Shown: piece by piece, positions 1-7,999 of the stretch
Layout of the letters: each line of letters opens with the position of its first letter
How positions within the stretch are numbered: the first letter of the stretch is position 1
Source of the DNA: an uncultured Chloroflexota bacterium
Lineage (GTDB): Bacteria; Chloroflexota; Anaerolineae; Aggregatilineales; Phototrophicaceae
Assembly: GCA_903864435.1 (NCBI GenBank)
Contig: CAIPFY010000044.1
Coordinates: forward strand, 1 to 47,648
Reading direction: 5' to 3'
Length of the DNA stretch: 47,648 nucleotides
Notes under the pieces: model-generated
Told to the model about the DNA's origin: nothing
Databases searched by the model: none
The model's input: only the letters and a program-made list of their open reading frames with translations
Position numbers and translations under genes: made by a program

Positions 1-730
1 AGCGCATCTGCACCTGCACGAACAGCGGTTGGCTCACCATGCCGAATACCACGAACAGCACCAGCGCAATCGGCAGCGTGGGCAGCACCACCAGCGTCAA
101 TTGCCAGTTGGTCGCCACCAGAATAGTCAGTGTCACCGTCAGCAGAATAAACGCCTGTGCCGCCAGTACCAGCCCTTGCGCGATGAACAAGCGCACCTTT
201 TCCACATCATCGGTGGCGCGAATCATCAATTGCCCGGTCTGATTCTGATCGTGATAGGTGAAAGATAGCCGCTGCACTTTGGCGAAAATCTCGTTACGGA
301 AATCGAACGCAATACCCTGCGACACCCGTTCAGACACATACGCCTGCACAAACGAGAACACCCCGCGCATAATCGCAAACACCACAATGAACACCGCCGC
401 ATTGATGAGCAGCGACTCCGCACCGGTTTGGTCGGCTTGCAGTTGTTCAATCGTTGTTCCTAACCGCTGCGCCACCGTCGGCTGAAAAGCCGCTGGCACC
501 TGCGTCAGGATCATATTGGCGGTTGTTCCCGAAGTAACCGCATTAATCATATTCTGGATCAATTGCGGCACCGCCAGCTGCGCTATACTGGCAACAATCA
601 GCGCACCATACGTAATCAGCGTATCGCGGCGATGCTTGCCCAGATACCGTATAGCCCGCCCTAAGCTCCCCGTCATCGGTGGCCGTTTGCCACCCGACTT
701 ACTCCACTGACCAGATGCTTGAGTTTGCAC
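1..730 (-). CDS. ABC exporter, membrane-domain half (3' end outside window)
   Basis: The 243 visible residues form the start of a type-1 ABC exporter with fused membrane and ATPase domains. They contain a cytoplasmic N-terminus, a first hydrophobic helix near residues 37-55, a second near 105-125, and a typical exporter membrane domain with the motif FRNEIFAKVQRLSFTYHD near residue 145, followed by GQLMIRATDDVEKVR. The ATPase half lies beyond base 1. I chose the GTG start at 728-730 because GGAGGGG precedes it by about 8 bases. It follows a MarR regulator gene by 87 bp in the same direction, a common arrangement for drug or lipid efflux systems controlled by their own regulator. The substrate cannot be told from this half. 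Confidence 0.85.
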   Translation of the reverse strand, partial: MQTQASGQWSKSGGKRPPMTGSLGRAIRYLGKHRRDTLITYGALIVASIAQLAVPQLIQNMINAVTSGTTANMILTQVPAAFQPTVAQRLGTTIEQLQADQTGAESLLINAAVFIVVFAIMRGVFSFVQAYVSERVSQGIAFDFRNEIFAKVQRLSFTYHDQNQTGQLMIRATDDVEKVRLFIAQGLVLAAQAFILLTVTLTILVATNWQLTLVVLPTLPIALVLFVVFGMVSQPLFVQVQMR

Positions 731-817
731 AGTGAATCCCCTCCCCAATAACTCCACAGTAGATACGAACCGAAAAAAACGATAAGACACACGCAGATCG
801 AACAAGCGAACGAGCGA

Positions 818-1282
818 TCATACTGGCGGGCCAATATTCCCCGTCGGGGCTTTCAACATGGCGCGTTCCAGTGCTTCTACAATCATGCGCTGTTCCTCCA
901 GCGGCAAAGACTCCAGCAGGCCAGTGACCGCTTGCAGGCGAATTGTCCTCATTTCGCCAATCTTGCACCGCGCTTCTTCGCTTAAGTACAACCGGGACAA
1001 CCGCGCATCTTCAGGATCAGGATGCCGGTCTACCAACCCCAGCGTGGTCATCTCTTTAACCGCAGTCGAGACCGCCGCCGGGGTAATCCCCATCGTTTCA
1101 GCCAATTCCTTCTGCACCATTCCCGGCTTGTTGTGCAGCAGGTGCATGGCGCGAATCTGGTTGTCGTTCAAATGACGATAGGCGGGCAACGGCGCACGTT
1201 TTTGCTGATCGGCAACCCGTTTGAAAGACTCTTCCAGCACACGCCAAAACCGATCCGCGAGTTCATCTGTCTCGGTACGCAT
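818..1282 (-). CDS. MarR-family transcriptional regulator
   Basis: A 154-residue protein of normal MarR length. MarR proteins are dimeric winged-helix repressors that usually lose DNA binding on meeting a small ligand. The helix-turn-helix core is visible as VQKELAETMGITPAAVSTAVKEM (about residues 56-78), followed by the wing with GLVDRHPDPEDARLSRLYL. The start is ATG at 1280-1282; only a weak AAGGG lies upstream. The ABC exporter follows in the same direction, so the two probably form one operon. The palindrome at 1340-1360 overlaps the predicted transcription start, which suggests autorepression. The ligand is unknown. Confidence 0.9.
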   Translation of the reverse strand: MRTETDELADRFWRVLEESFKRVADQQKRAPLPAYRHLNDNQIRAMHLLHNKPGMVQKELAETMGITPAAVSTAVKEMTTLGLVDRHPDPEDARLSRLYLSEEARCKIGEMRTIRLQAVTGLLESLPLEEQRMIVEALERAMLKAPTGNIGPPV

Positions 1283-1339
1283 TCGACGACCCTTACGCTC
1301 AAGTTATTGAATTGGCACAAATAAGGATAGGCGGGGAAA

Positions 1340-1360
1340 TTAGTTAATTAATTTAACTAA
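1340..1360. promoter_or_regulatory. Probable MarR operator palindrome
   Basis: TTAGTTAA, five bases, then TTAACTAA: a perfect 8-bp inverted repeat in an AT-rich patch. It begins about 6 bases downstream of the predicted -10 box of the marR promoter, so a bound dimer would cover the transcription start. MarR proteins typically bind palindromes of this size. The site also lies upstream of the divergent ATP-grasp gene but about 100 bp from that gene's predicted promoter. Confidence 0.75.
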
Positions 1361-1365
1361 CTGTG

Positions 1366-1394
1366 ATACTAGAGCCATTTCCATGCCCTGTCAA
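1366..1394 (-). promoter_or_regulatory. Promoter of marR-ABC operon
   Basis: Read leftward: TTGACA (1394-1389), a 17-base spacer, then TAGTAT (1371-1366). This is a perfect -35 box and a 4/6 -10 box. Transcription would start near 1359, inside the palindrome. Confidence 0.7.
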
Positions 1395-1461
1395 GCGAAC
1401 TATGGCTTTCCTACCCGAAAGAGTAGGATTTATTCATCAACGACCAATCTAAAACACCGCT

Positions 1462-1490
1462 TTGTTCAATCGGCTGCAAAATGCTATCAT
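1462..1490 (+). promoter_or_regulatory. Probable promoter of the ATP-grasp cluster
   Basis: TTGTTC, a 17-base spacer, then TATCAT, about 40 bases ahead of the chosen ATG at 1533. The fit to a sigma-70-type promoter is moderate. Confidence 0.5.
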
Positions 1491-1532
1491 GTCGGCTGTT
1501 CCATTCCATATCTCCGGCTATCGGGAGCTAAC

Positions 1533-2741
1533 ATGTCCACCGAGCAACAGACCACCATCCTCTGCATTTCCAGCTACTTCAAAGGTGAAGCCTTCCTGCG
1601 CCAGTGCAAACGCGAAGGCTGCCGCGTGCTGCTGCTAACCGAGGAAAAGATCGCCGGTGAAAATTGGCCGCGTGAAAGCATTGATGAAGTCTTTCTCATG
1701 CCCGATCTTTCGCGCACGCAGGACGTGATTAATGCCGTCAGCTACCTCTGCCGATCACAAATCATTGACCGTATCATCGCCCTCGACGAGTACGATGTCG
1801 AGAACGTCGCCACCCTGCGCGAACACCTGCGCCTGCCGGGGATGGGGCAAACCCCGACGCGCTTTTTCCGCGACAAGCTCGCCATGCGCATGAAAACCAG
1901 CGAAGGCGGCATCCCGGTTCCCCCGTTCACATCCGTGTTCAACTACGACCGCCTGCGCGAGTATATGGAGCGCGTCTCCGCCCCCTGGATGCTCAAACCC
2001 CGCACCGAAGCCGGCGCAATGGGCATCAAGAAAATCAACAACTCCGAGGAACTCTGGCGCTGGTTCGACCAGTTGGGCGATCAGCAGTCCGGCTTCCTGC
2101 TGGAGCAATATATCCCCGGCGAAGTGTTCCATGTGGACTCGATCATCTGGGATGGTCAAATACTGTTCGCCAGTGTGCAGCAGTACGGCAAACCGCCGAT
2201 GGATGTCGCGCATGGCGGCGGCATCTTCACCACCCGCACCCTCGCAGCAGACTCCGCCGAAGCCACCGCGCTCAAAACGCTCAACGCGCAGGTCGTCGGC
2301 ACGTTGGGGTTACAGCGCGGCGTCACCCACGCCGAGTACATCCAGAGCCGCGCCGATGGGCAGTTCTTCTTCCTCGAAATCGCAGCACGGGTAGGCGGCG
2401 CACACATTTCTGACCTGATTGAAGCCTCAACCGGCATCAATCTCTGGGCAGAATGGGCGCGTATCGAAATCGCCACCTTACAGGGTCAGCCGTATCAACT
2501 GCCCCCCATCTCCCACAAACACGGCGGCCTGCTCGTCTCGCTGGCGAAACAGGAACACCCGGACACCTCCGCCTACACCGATCCCGAAATTGTCTGGCGC
2601 TTGGACAAGAAAAACCATGTGGGGCTGATCGTCGTTTCCGATCAGCCGTCCCGCGTCGGTGAACTGCTGAACAGCTATGTAGACCGCTTCAGCAACGACT
2701 TCATGGCGGTCGCGCCGCCGAAGGACAAACCGACTCACTAG
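1533..2741 (+). CDS. ATP-grasp carboxylate-amine ligase (BacD/carbamoyl-phosphate-synthase-like)
   Basis: A 402-residue ATP-grasp enzyme. The family activates a carboxylate as acyl phosphate and joins it to an amine or other nucleophile. An N-terminal pre-grasp domain (about 1-110) is followed by the ATP-grasp fold: the LKPRTEAGAMGIKKI lysine/glycine-rich loop (K155), the LLEQYIPGEVFHVDS hinge with E191, and the metal-binding strands THAEYI (E268) and FFFLEIAARVGGAH (E282). This pattern is that of the ATP-grasp_4 group, which includes amino-acid ligases such as BacD. The frame is open back to 1383, but ATG 1533 has a GGGAG ribosome site and starts where the conserved domain begins. It is first in a five-gene cluster containing two more ATP-grasp enzymes. 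The substrate is unknown. Confidence 0.85.
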   Translation: MSTEQQTTILCISSYFKGEAFLRQCKREGCRVLLLTEEKIAGENWPRESIDEVFLMPDLSRTQDVINAVSYLCRSQIIDRIIALDEYDVENVATLREHLRLPGMGQTPTRFFRDKLAMRMKTSEGGIPVPPFTSVFNYDRLREYMERVSAPWMLKPRTEAGAMGIKKINNSEELWRWFDQLGDQQSGFLLEQYIPGEVFHVDSIIWDGQILFASVQQYGKPPMDVAHGGGIFTTRTLAADSAEATALKTLNAQVVGTLGLQRGVTHAEYIQSRADGQFFFLEIAARVGGAHISDLIEASTGINLWAEWARIEIATLQGQPYQLPPISHKHGGLLVSLAKQEHPDTSAYTDPEIVWRLDKKNHVGLIVVSDQPSRVGELLNSYVDRFSNDFMAVAPPKDKPTH

Positions 2742-2752
2742 CCAACCGGGCA

Positions 2753-2809
2753 GGCAGCGCCTTTTTATACTGTTTGAGAAACGATTCCAGTGGTATAAGA
2801 GGCGCTGCC
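2753..2809. repeat. Long imperfect hairpin between the first two cluster genes
   Basis: GGCAGCGCCTTTTTATAC pairs with GTATAAGAGGCGCTGCC across a 22-base loop, giving about 17 pairs with one internal irregularity. No T-run follows, so it is not a classic terminator. It could stabilise the upstream mRNA end, attenuate transcription, or hold back translation of the protease gene, whose ribosome site is weak. Confidence 0.6.
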
Positions 2810-2843
2810 AATCTCCTATCCATCTTGAGTATTGTCGGTGTCT

Positions 2844-3995
2844 ATGGGCTTGTTCATTCCAAATTTTCCATTCACCAATCACGATGAAGCGACTATCCTA
2901 CCCACCGTGCAGCGCGTGGGCGCACTACCTGACTATCGCGGGCGCGGCGTGGTCATGGCCTTTATTGACTCCGGTTTCTACCCGCATCCCGATCTTCAAA
3001 ATCGCATCCTGCTCCATGCCGATGCCTCCACCAACCACATCACCGAGCAAACCCATGACTTCGAGGTGAACGATCTGAGTTGGCATGGGCAGATGACCAG
3101 CGTCATCGCCTGCGGGGACGGTCAATCCTCGAACGGCCTCCACCGGGGAATTGCCAGCGAAGCCAATCTGGTGCTGGTCAAAGTCAGCACCCCCAAAGGA
3201 CTCATCAAAGAGACGGACATCCTGCGCGGCCTGCGCTGGGTTGCGGATACCCATCACCGCCTCAAGATTCGCATCGTCAACGTGTCCGTCGGGGGCGATG
3301 AGATCAGCCACGACCCCAACCACCCGCTTCACCGCGTCATCCGCAAGCTGACACGCGAAGGCGTGACCGTGATCGCGGCGGCAGGCAACCGCAGCGTTCG
3401 CCACCTGCTTCCGCCAGCCAGCGCCGCCGATGCCATCACAGTGGGCGGCATAGACGACCACAACACACTAGAACGCGAACGCTGGTCGCTTTACCATCAC
3501 AACTACGGCAACAGCTACGACGGCAGCACCAAGCCGGACATCCTCGCGCCGGCCATGTGGATCGCTTCGCCCATCCTGCCCGGATCGAGTGTTGCGCGGG
3601 AAGCGCACTGGCTGGGGCAGTTGCTAGGGCAGCAAGATCGCAACCGCGTATCCACCCTTCTCCAACAGGGCTACTCGGATTTAGGTCTGACACACGATTC
3701 CACCCACGCCCCCACCGATCACACGCTGCACATGCTTCAGCAGCGCATCCATACCCACAAAATCATCGGCCCGCACCATCAGCATGTGGACGGCACGTCG
3801 GTGGCCGCCCCGATCGTGTCCGCAGTCGCCGCGCAAATGCTGGAAGCGAACCCGCGTTTGACGACCCGCCAGATTCGCGCTATTCTGACCGCCACAGCCC
3901 AACCACTGCCCGGTCATGCTTCCGAACAGCAAGGCGCGGGTATACTCAATGCGGCAGGCGCAGTCCGCGCTGCCTTACAACAGATGGACAACTAA
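2844..3995 (+). CDS. Cytosolic subtilisin-like serine protease (S8)
   Basis: A 383-residue subtilase with the full catalytic set: Asp42 in AFIDSGFYPHPD, His81 in DLSWHGQMTSVIACGDG, the oxyanion Asn182 in IAAAGNRSVRH, and Ser319 in VDGTSVAAPIVSA. There is no signal peptide, no pro-domain and no C-terminal extension, so it is predicted to be an intracellular protease. An unusual insert of about 65 residues (roughly 245-310, rich in His and Gln) lies between the Asn and Ser motifs. In-frame TTG 2832, GTG 2838 and ATG 2844 are all possible starts. I took ATG; GTG 2838 fits the weak GAG upstream slightly better. It sits between two ligase/hydrolase genes, 6 bp ahead of the next, so a maturation or recycling role in that pathway is likely. 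Confidence 0.88.
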   Translation: MGLFIPNFPFTNHDEATILPTVQRVGALPDYRGRGVVMAFIDSGFYPHPDLQNRILLHADASTNHITEQTHDFEVNDLSWHGQMTSVIACGDGQSSNGLHRGIASEANLVLVKVSTPKGLIKETDILRGLRWVADTHHRLKIRIVNVSVGGDEISHDPNHPLHRVIRKLTREGVTVIAAAGNRSVRHLLPPASAADAITVGGIDDHNTLERERWSLYHHNYGNSYDGSTKPDILAPAMWIASPILPGSSVAREAHWLGQLLGQQDRNRVSTLLQQGYSDLGLTHDSTHAPTDHTLHMLQQRIHTHKIIGPHHQHVDGTSVAAPIVSAVAAQMLEANPRLTTRQIRAILTATAQPLPGHASEQQGAGILNAAGAVRAALQQMDN

Positions 3996-4001
3996 ACAGA
4001 C

Positions 4002-4721
4002 ATGAATCGAGAACATCACCGCTGGCACAGTCCTGCACTCAATCGCCCGATGGAAATGCTGGTATTCGGTCATGCGGGCGCGCGCGTCCTCATCTTCCCC
4101 ACCTCCAAAGGCAAGTTCTACGAGTGGGAAGATCGCGGCATGATGAACACATTAGGGGAATCCATCAACAACGGTTGGTTGCAAGTGTTCTGCGTGGACA
4201 GCGTGGACGCGGAAAGCTGGTACAACTACAGCCAGCACCCCGGCGCACGCGCCTATCGCCACGACCAGTATGATAGCTACCTCTATCATGAAGTTTTGCC
4301 CCTCACCCAGAGCAAAAACAGCAACCCCTTCCTCATAACCGTCGGCGCGAGTTTTGGCGCATTTCATGCCATGTCGTTCGGTCTGCGCCACCCCGACAAA
4401 GTAGACCGCATCATTGCCCTCAGTGGCCTATACGACATCCGCAGATTTACGGATGGCTACTCGGACGACAACGTTTACCGCAACAACCCGATGCAGTTCA
4501 TCGCCAACGAGCATGAACCGGGGCGATTGGCGCAATTACGCCACGTTGACATCATCATGGCGACCGGACGCGATGACCGTCTGATGCAAAGCGCCCGCGA
4601 CTTCTCCGGTTTGCTGTGGAGCAAAGGCATCGGCAACGCCCTGCGCGAATGGGATGGTTGGTCGCACGACTGGCAGTACTGGCAACAAATGCTGCTCATG
4701 TATATCAACGGACACGATTAA
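4002..4721 (+). CDS. Esterase-fold alpha/beta hydrolase
   Basis: A 239-residue protein of the putative esterase (esterase D/antigen 85-like) group. The nucleophile elbow is GASFGA with Ser117. Asp191/Asp192 in ATGRDDRL and His222 in WDGWSHDWQYW complete a plausible triad. The N-terminal strand VLIFPTSKGKFYEWEDRGM is typical of small cytosolic members. There is no signal peptide. It starts 6 bp after the protease gene, so the two are almost certainly co-transcribed. It might hydrolyse an ester or thioester intermediate or act as an acyltransferase. The substrate cannot be predicted. Confidence 0.85.
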   Translation: MNREHHRWHSPALNRPMEMLVFGHAGARVLIFPTSKGKFYEWEDRGMMNTLGESINNGWLQVFCVDSVDAESWYNYSQHPGARAYRHDQYDSYLYHEVLPLTQSKNSNPFLITVGASFGAFHAMSFGLRHPDKVDRIIALSGLYDIRRFTDGYSDDNVYRNNPMQFIANEHEPGRLAQLRHVDIIMATGRDDRLMQSARDFSGLLWSKGIGNALREWDGWSHDWQYWQQMLLMYINGHD

Positions 4722-4766
4722 TACACAAGTCCTTTCTATCGGCCTAATGTGTTACAGGAGTAGATC

Positions 4767-5732
4767 ATGGCGTCATCGAAATCAACAGAACCGCTGCGGG
4801 TGGGTTTATTCGTAGGGCGCGAATGGTCATGGCCGCCTGCGTTTATAGAAGAAGTCAACCGCCGCGACGAAGGTGTGGTGGCAGAATACGTCAAAATTGG
4901 GGGTTCGATGATGAACGAACCCTGTCCCTACCGCGTGATCGTAGATCGCATCTCCCACGAAGTCCCCTATTACCGTTCCTACCTGAAGAACGCGGCTCTG
5001 CAAGGCGTGAAGGTCATCAACGACCCCTTCATGTGGACGGCGGACGACAAGTATTTTGGCGCATCCGTTGCGGATCGCTTGGGCGTGATCTCCCCTAAAA
5101 CGGTTGCGCTGCCCAACAAGGAATATGTGCCGGGGATCGTCCACAACGAAAGCCTGCGCAACCTCGTCTACCCGATGGACTGGAACAAAATCGTAGACAT
5201 GGTAGGCGGAACGCCTTGCGTCCTCAAGGATGCGCACGGCGGCGGCTGGAAAGAAGTCTACGTGGTGCATTCCGTGTCGGAACTCATCTGGCGTTACAAC
5301 CAGAGTGGCCTGCTCACCATGATCTTGCAAGAGTACATCCAGTGGGATAACTACGCTCGCTGCATGTGCTTGGGGCAGGACGAAATCTACGTCATGAAAT
5401 ATGACCCCACCCAGCGCAAATACCACGACGAGCACGACTTCTCGCCCGAACTGTACGAGCGCATTGTGCGTGACTCGCGAGCGCTGGTGCAAGCCTTCGG
5501 CTACGACATGAACACCGTTGAATTTGCCATCAAGGGCGACATCCCCTACGCGATTGACTTCATGAACCCCGCCCCGGATATGGATGTCAACTCGCTAGGG
5601 CGCAAGCACTTCGACTGGATGGTGACGCACATGGCTGATCTGTGCATCCGTCTCGCCAAATCCAAAGAAGAAACCCGTTCGCGCTATCATTGGGGCAAAA
5701 CCAGCAAGCCCGCCAGCAAGAAGGCTAAATAA
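4767..5732 (+). CDS. RimK-like ATP-grasp ligase
   Basis: A 321-residue ATP-grasp protein of the RimK/glutathione-synthetase type. The N-terminal alpha/beta domain begins RVGLFVGREWSWPPAF. The ATP-grasp part shows CVLKDAHGGGWKEVYVV (K154 and the glycine loop), the hinge MILQEYI (E189) and the metal ligands E252 in NTVEFAI, D264 and N267 in YAIDFMNPAPD. RimK relatives add amino acids to protein or small-molecule carboxylates. The basic C-terminus ends with several Lys/Ala repeats. ACAGGAG lies about 8 bases before the ATG. The next gene follows 3 bp downstream. The acceptor and donor are unknown. Confidence 0.85.
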   Translation: MASSKSTEPLRVGLFVGREWSWPPAFIEEVNRRDEGVVAEYVKIGGSMMNEPCPYRVIVDRISHEVPYYRSYLKNAALQGVKVINDPFMWTADDKYFGASVADRLGVISPKTVALPNKEYVPGIVHNESLRNLVYPMDWNKIVDMVGGTPCVLKDAHGGGWKEVYVVHSVSELIWRYNQSGLLTMILQEYIQWDNYARCMCLGQDEIYVMKYDPTQRKYHDEHDFSPELYERIVRDSRALVQAFGYDMNTVEFAIKGDIPYAIDFMNPAPDMDVNSLGRKHFDWMVTHMADLCIRLAKSKEETRSRYHWGKTSKPASKKAK

Positions 5733-5735
5733 CCC

Positions 5736-7085
5736 ATGCCACAACAGGCGATTGACCGCTACCACGACATGCTGGACGATCAGATCGCTGCGGATGCCAG
5801 CGCAGACCTCTATGCACGCTTGCGTCCCCTCGGCTTGTATTTCGGGGATAGGCCGTTATGCACGGTCATTCGTCCCCACTTCTATCTGATGGATCAGTGG
5901 AACTACTTCAAGGCCGAAACCGAAATCCTGTTGACGGCTTTCGCACGCCTCCATGCCGCCTGTTTAGCCGATACCGATCTGCGTATGCAGCTCGATCTCG
6001 AAGCCTACGAGGAGCATCTATTCGGCGTGGACATTGGCAACGCCGTCCCTTGGACAACCTCCCGGTTGGACTCGTTCTTCGTCACCGAGGAACGCAAACT
6101 GTTCTTCGTCGAATACAACGCTGAAACCCCTGCCGGTATGGGTTACGAAGATGTTCTCTCCGAATTATTCATGACTCTGGAACCCATGAAGCAGTTCATG
6201 AAGTATTACGCCGTTCAAAGTATGCCCATGCAGAACAAACTGCTGGCGGTACTGATGCGCGGCTACCGCGATTGGGGCGGCATCGGAATGCCCAACATCG
6301 CCATCGTGGACTGGGGACACGTTCCCACGCTCAATGAACACCACATCATCCGCCACCACTTCAAGCAGCACGGCATGAATGTCATCCTTGCCGACCCCCG
6401 TCACCTCGAATATCGCAACGGTCATCTCTACAAAGATGATTTTCGTATTGATGTGATCTATAAGCGCGTGCTGTGCAGTGAACTGGTACACCAGATGGGG
6501 CAAGAAAACGCCATCGTGCGGGCTGTGCGCGATAAAAAGGTCTACATGACCAACTCGTTCAGCGCAAAATTACTCGCCAAAAAAGCCAGCCTCGCGCTAT
6601 TGAGCGACGAACGCAACGCGCACCTATTCGACAGCACCCAGCTTGCCGCCATCCAAGCGCACATCCCCTGGACGCGGCGGGTGAGCGAACGCAAAACGAT
6701 GTATCGTGGGCAAGAAGTTGATCTCGTCCCGTTCATCGCCGCCAACCGCGACCGCTTCGTACTCAAGCCAAACGACGAATACGGTGGTAAAGGGGTGGTC
6801 ATCGGTTGGGAAGCCAGCGCCGAGGACTGGAACGAAACCCTTCAGCAGGCGCTGAACGCATCCTATGTGGCGCAGGAACGGGTGGATGTGATCTACCGTG
6901 ATTTCCCGGCCTATATCGAAGGCAAACTCGACATCAGCCCGCGCTTTGTGGACGCCAACCCCTATGTGTTCGACGGTCACACCGTTCACGGTTGCCTCAC
7001 ACGCCTCTCCTCCGTCGCGCTGCTCAATGTGACGGCGGGCGGCGGCTCTGTCGTGCCGACGCTGCTCTTGCAGCCCCGCGCCTAA
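5736..7085 (+). CDS. Circularly permuted ATP-grasp enzyme
   Basis: A 449-residue protein in which the usual ATP-grasp order is swapped. The metal-binding segment FFVEYNAETPAGMGYED comes first (about 123-139). The ATP-binding lysine and glycine loop RFVLKPNDEYGGKGVVIG comes late (K344). The C-terminal end has LDISPRFVDANPYVF and LLNVTAGGGSVVPTLLL. This is the layout of the circularly permuted ATP-grasp group that includes glutathionylspermidine synthetase-like proteins. It closes the cluster, and its TAA overlaps the stop of the convergent BadF-type gene. It probably forms a further amide bond in the same product. Confidence 0.82.
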   Translation: MPQQAIDRYHDMLDDQIAADASADLYARLRPLGLYFGDRPLCTVIRPHFYLMDQWNYFKAETEILLTAFARLHAACLADTDLRMQLDLEAYEEHLFGVDIGNAVPWTTSRLDSFFVTEERKLFFVEYNAETPAGMGYEDVLSELFMTLEPMKQFMKYYAVQSMPMQNKLLAVLMRGYRDWGGIGMPNIAIVDWGHVPTLNEHHIIRHHFKQHGMNVILADPRHLEYRNGHLYKDDFRIDVIYKRVLCSELVHQMGQENAIVRAVRDKKVYMTNSFSAKLLAKKASLALLSDERNAHLFDSTQLAAIQAHIPWTRRVSERKTMYRGQEVDLVPFIAANRDRFVLKPNDEYGGKGVVIGWEASAEDWNETLQQALNASYVAQERVDVIYRDFPAYIEGKLDISPRFVDANPYVFDGHTVHGCLTRLSSVALLNVTAGGGSVVPTLLLQPRA

Positions 7086-7993
7086 CTCACGAGGGCGTCC
7101 AGCGCGCAAATCGCTGCGCCAATCAGTGCCGAATACTTCGGTTGCGGGATGCTGTCCAAACCCAGCATCCCGCACAGCATACGGCTCAACGGATTCGGCG
7201 CACTCAGCAGCCCGCCGAAGAAAGCCATCGGCAGCTTTTCCATATCCAGTTGATGCTGAACAGCCCGCACCGCCAGCAGCAGTTCATTCGCAGCCCGCCA
7301 CACGATTTCCAGCGCCACCGCATCGCCCTGTTCCGCCACCATGAGTACAGTGCGGGCTAATGCCGCCACATCTTTTGTGCGCACATGGTCGCCCTGATAA
7401 ATCCAGGGGACGACATCCAGCACGCTTTTCACGCCAATCTCCGCCAGAATCGCCTGTGTCAGCAGCGTTTTGCGTCCACGCCCATCATCCCCGCGCATGG
7501 CAGCACGCAGCCCTTCCATCCCCACCCAGAACCCGCTGCCTTCATCCCCTAGCAAATACCCTAGCGCACCCACCAGCTTGAATTCACCCGCCTGCCCGAT
7601 TCCACAGGCGAGGCTACCCGTGCCGGACAACACCAGTAAGCCGCGCCGCGCTCCGTGCGCCCCCACCAGCGCAATCTCATGATCGCCCGCTGGCGTTGCA
7701 ATCTTCGCTTCCGGCAGCACATCCGAAACCACCTCACGCAGCCACGCCTCGGCGTAAATCGCCTCCGCGCCCGCCACGCCGATTCCCGCCGACAACACAT
7801 CAACAGCGCCGCAACCAGCTGCCGTCAGCGCGTCCCGCATGACCGCTTGAATGGTCTGCTTCGCGTGATTTCGCCCCACCACATTCGGGTTGACCGTTGA
7901 ACCGGTCGCTTGCCCGATAATCGTCAAATCATCTGAAACGACCGCAGCCCGCACCGTGCTGCCGCCGCCATCAATCCCCATGACATAAACCAT
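7082..7993 (-). CDS. BadF/BadG/N-acetylglucosamine-kinase-type ATPase
   Basis: A 303-residue member of the ASKHA sugar-kinase/BadF family. Visible are phosphate loop 1 (GIDGGGSTVRAAV), phosphate loop 2 (VLSGTGSLACGI) and the GDEGSGFWVGMEGLRAA stretch typical of GlcNAc-kinase-like proteins. The C-terminal AFFGGLLSAPNPLS gives the adenosine site. Length and motifs fit a cytosolic kinase of an N-acetyl hexosamine or related sugar better than the iron-sulfur activator proteins, because the cluster cysteines are absent. It starts 6 bp after the permease gene ydcV, so it is probably the last gene of the polyamine-type transport operon, an unexpected partner. Its stop overlaps the stop of the convergent ATP-grasp gene. 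Confidence 0.8.
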   Translation of the reverse strand: MVYVMGIDGGGSTVRAAVVSDDLTIIGQATGSTVNPNVVGRNHAKQTIQAVMRDALTAAGCGAVDVLSAGIGVAGAEAIYAEAWLREVVSDVLPEAKIATPAGDHEIALVGAHGARRGLLVLSGTGSLACGIGQAGEFKLVGALGYLLGDEGSGFWVGMEGLRAAMRGDDGRGRKTLLTQAILAEIGVKSVLDVVPWIYQGDHVRTKDVAALARTVLMVAEQGDAVALEIVWRAANELLLAVRAVQHQLDMEKLPMAFFGGLLSAPNPLSRMLCGMLGLDSIPQPKYSALIGAAICALDALVS

Positions 7994-7999
7994 GTCGTA

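Noticed and set aside
3557-4273. A 238-codon open frame spanning the end of the subtilase and start of the esterase
   Set aside because: It lies in another frame across two genes with complete active sites; Arg/Pro/His-rich shadow composition.
1383-7085. A hidden RiPP precursor gene in the ATP-grasp cluster
   Set aside because: The only gaps are 102, 6, 45 and 3 bp plus the leader; none holds a convincing small gene with a ribosome site and core motif.
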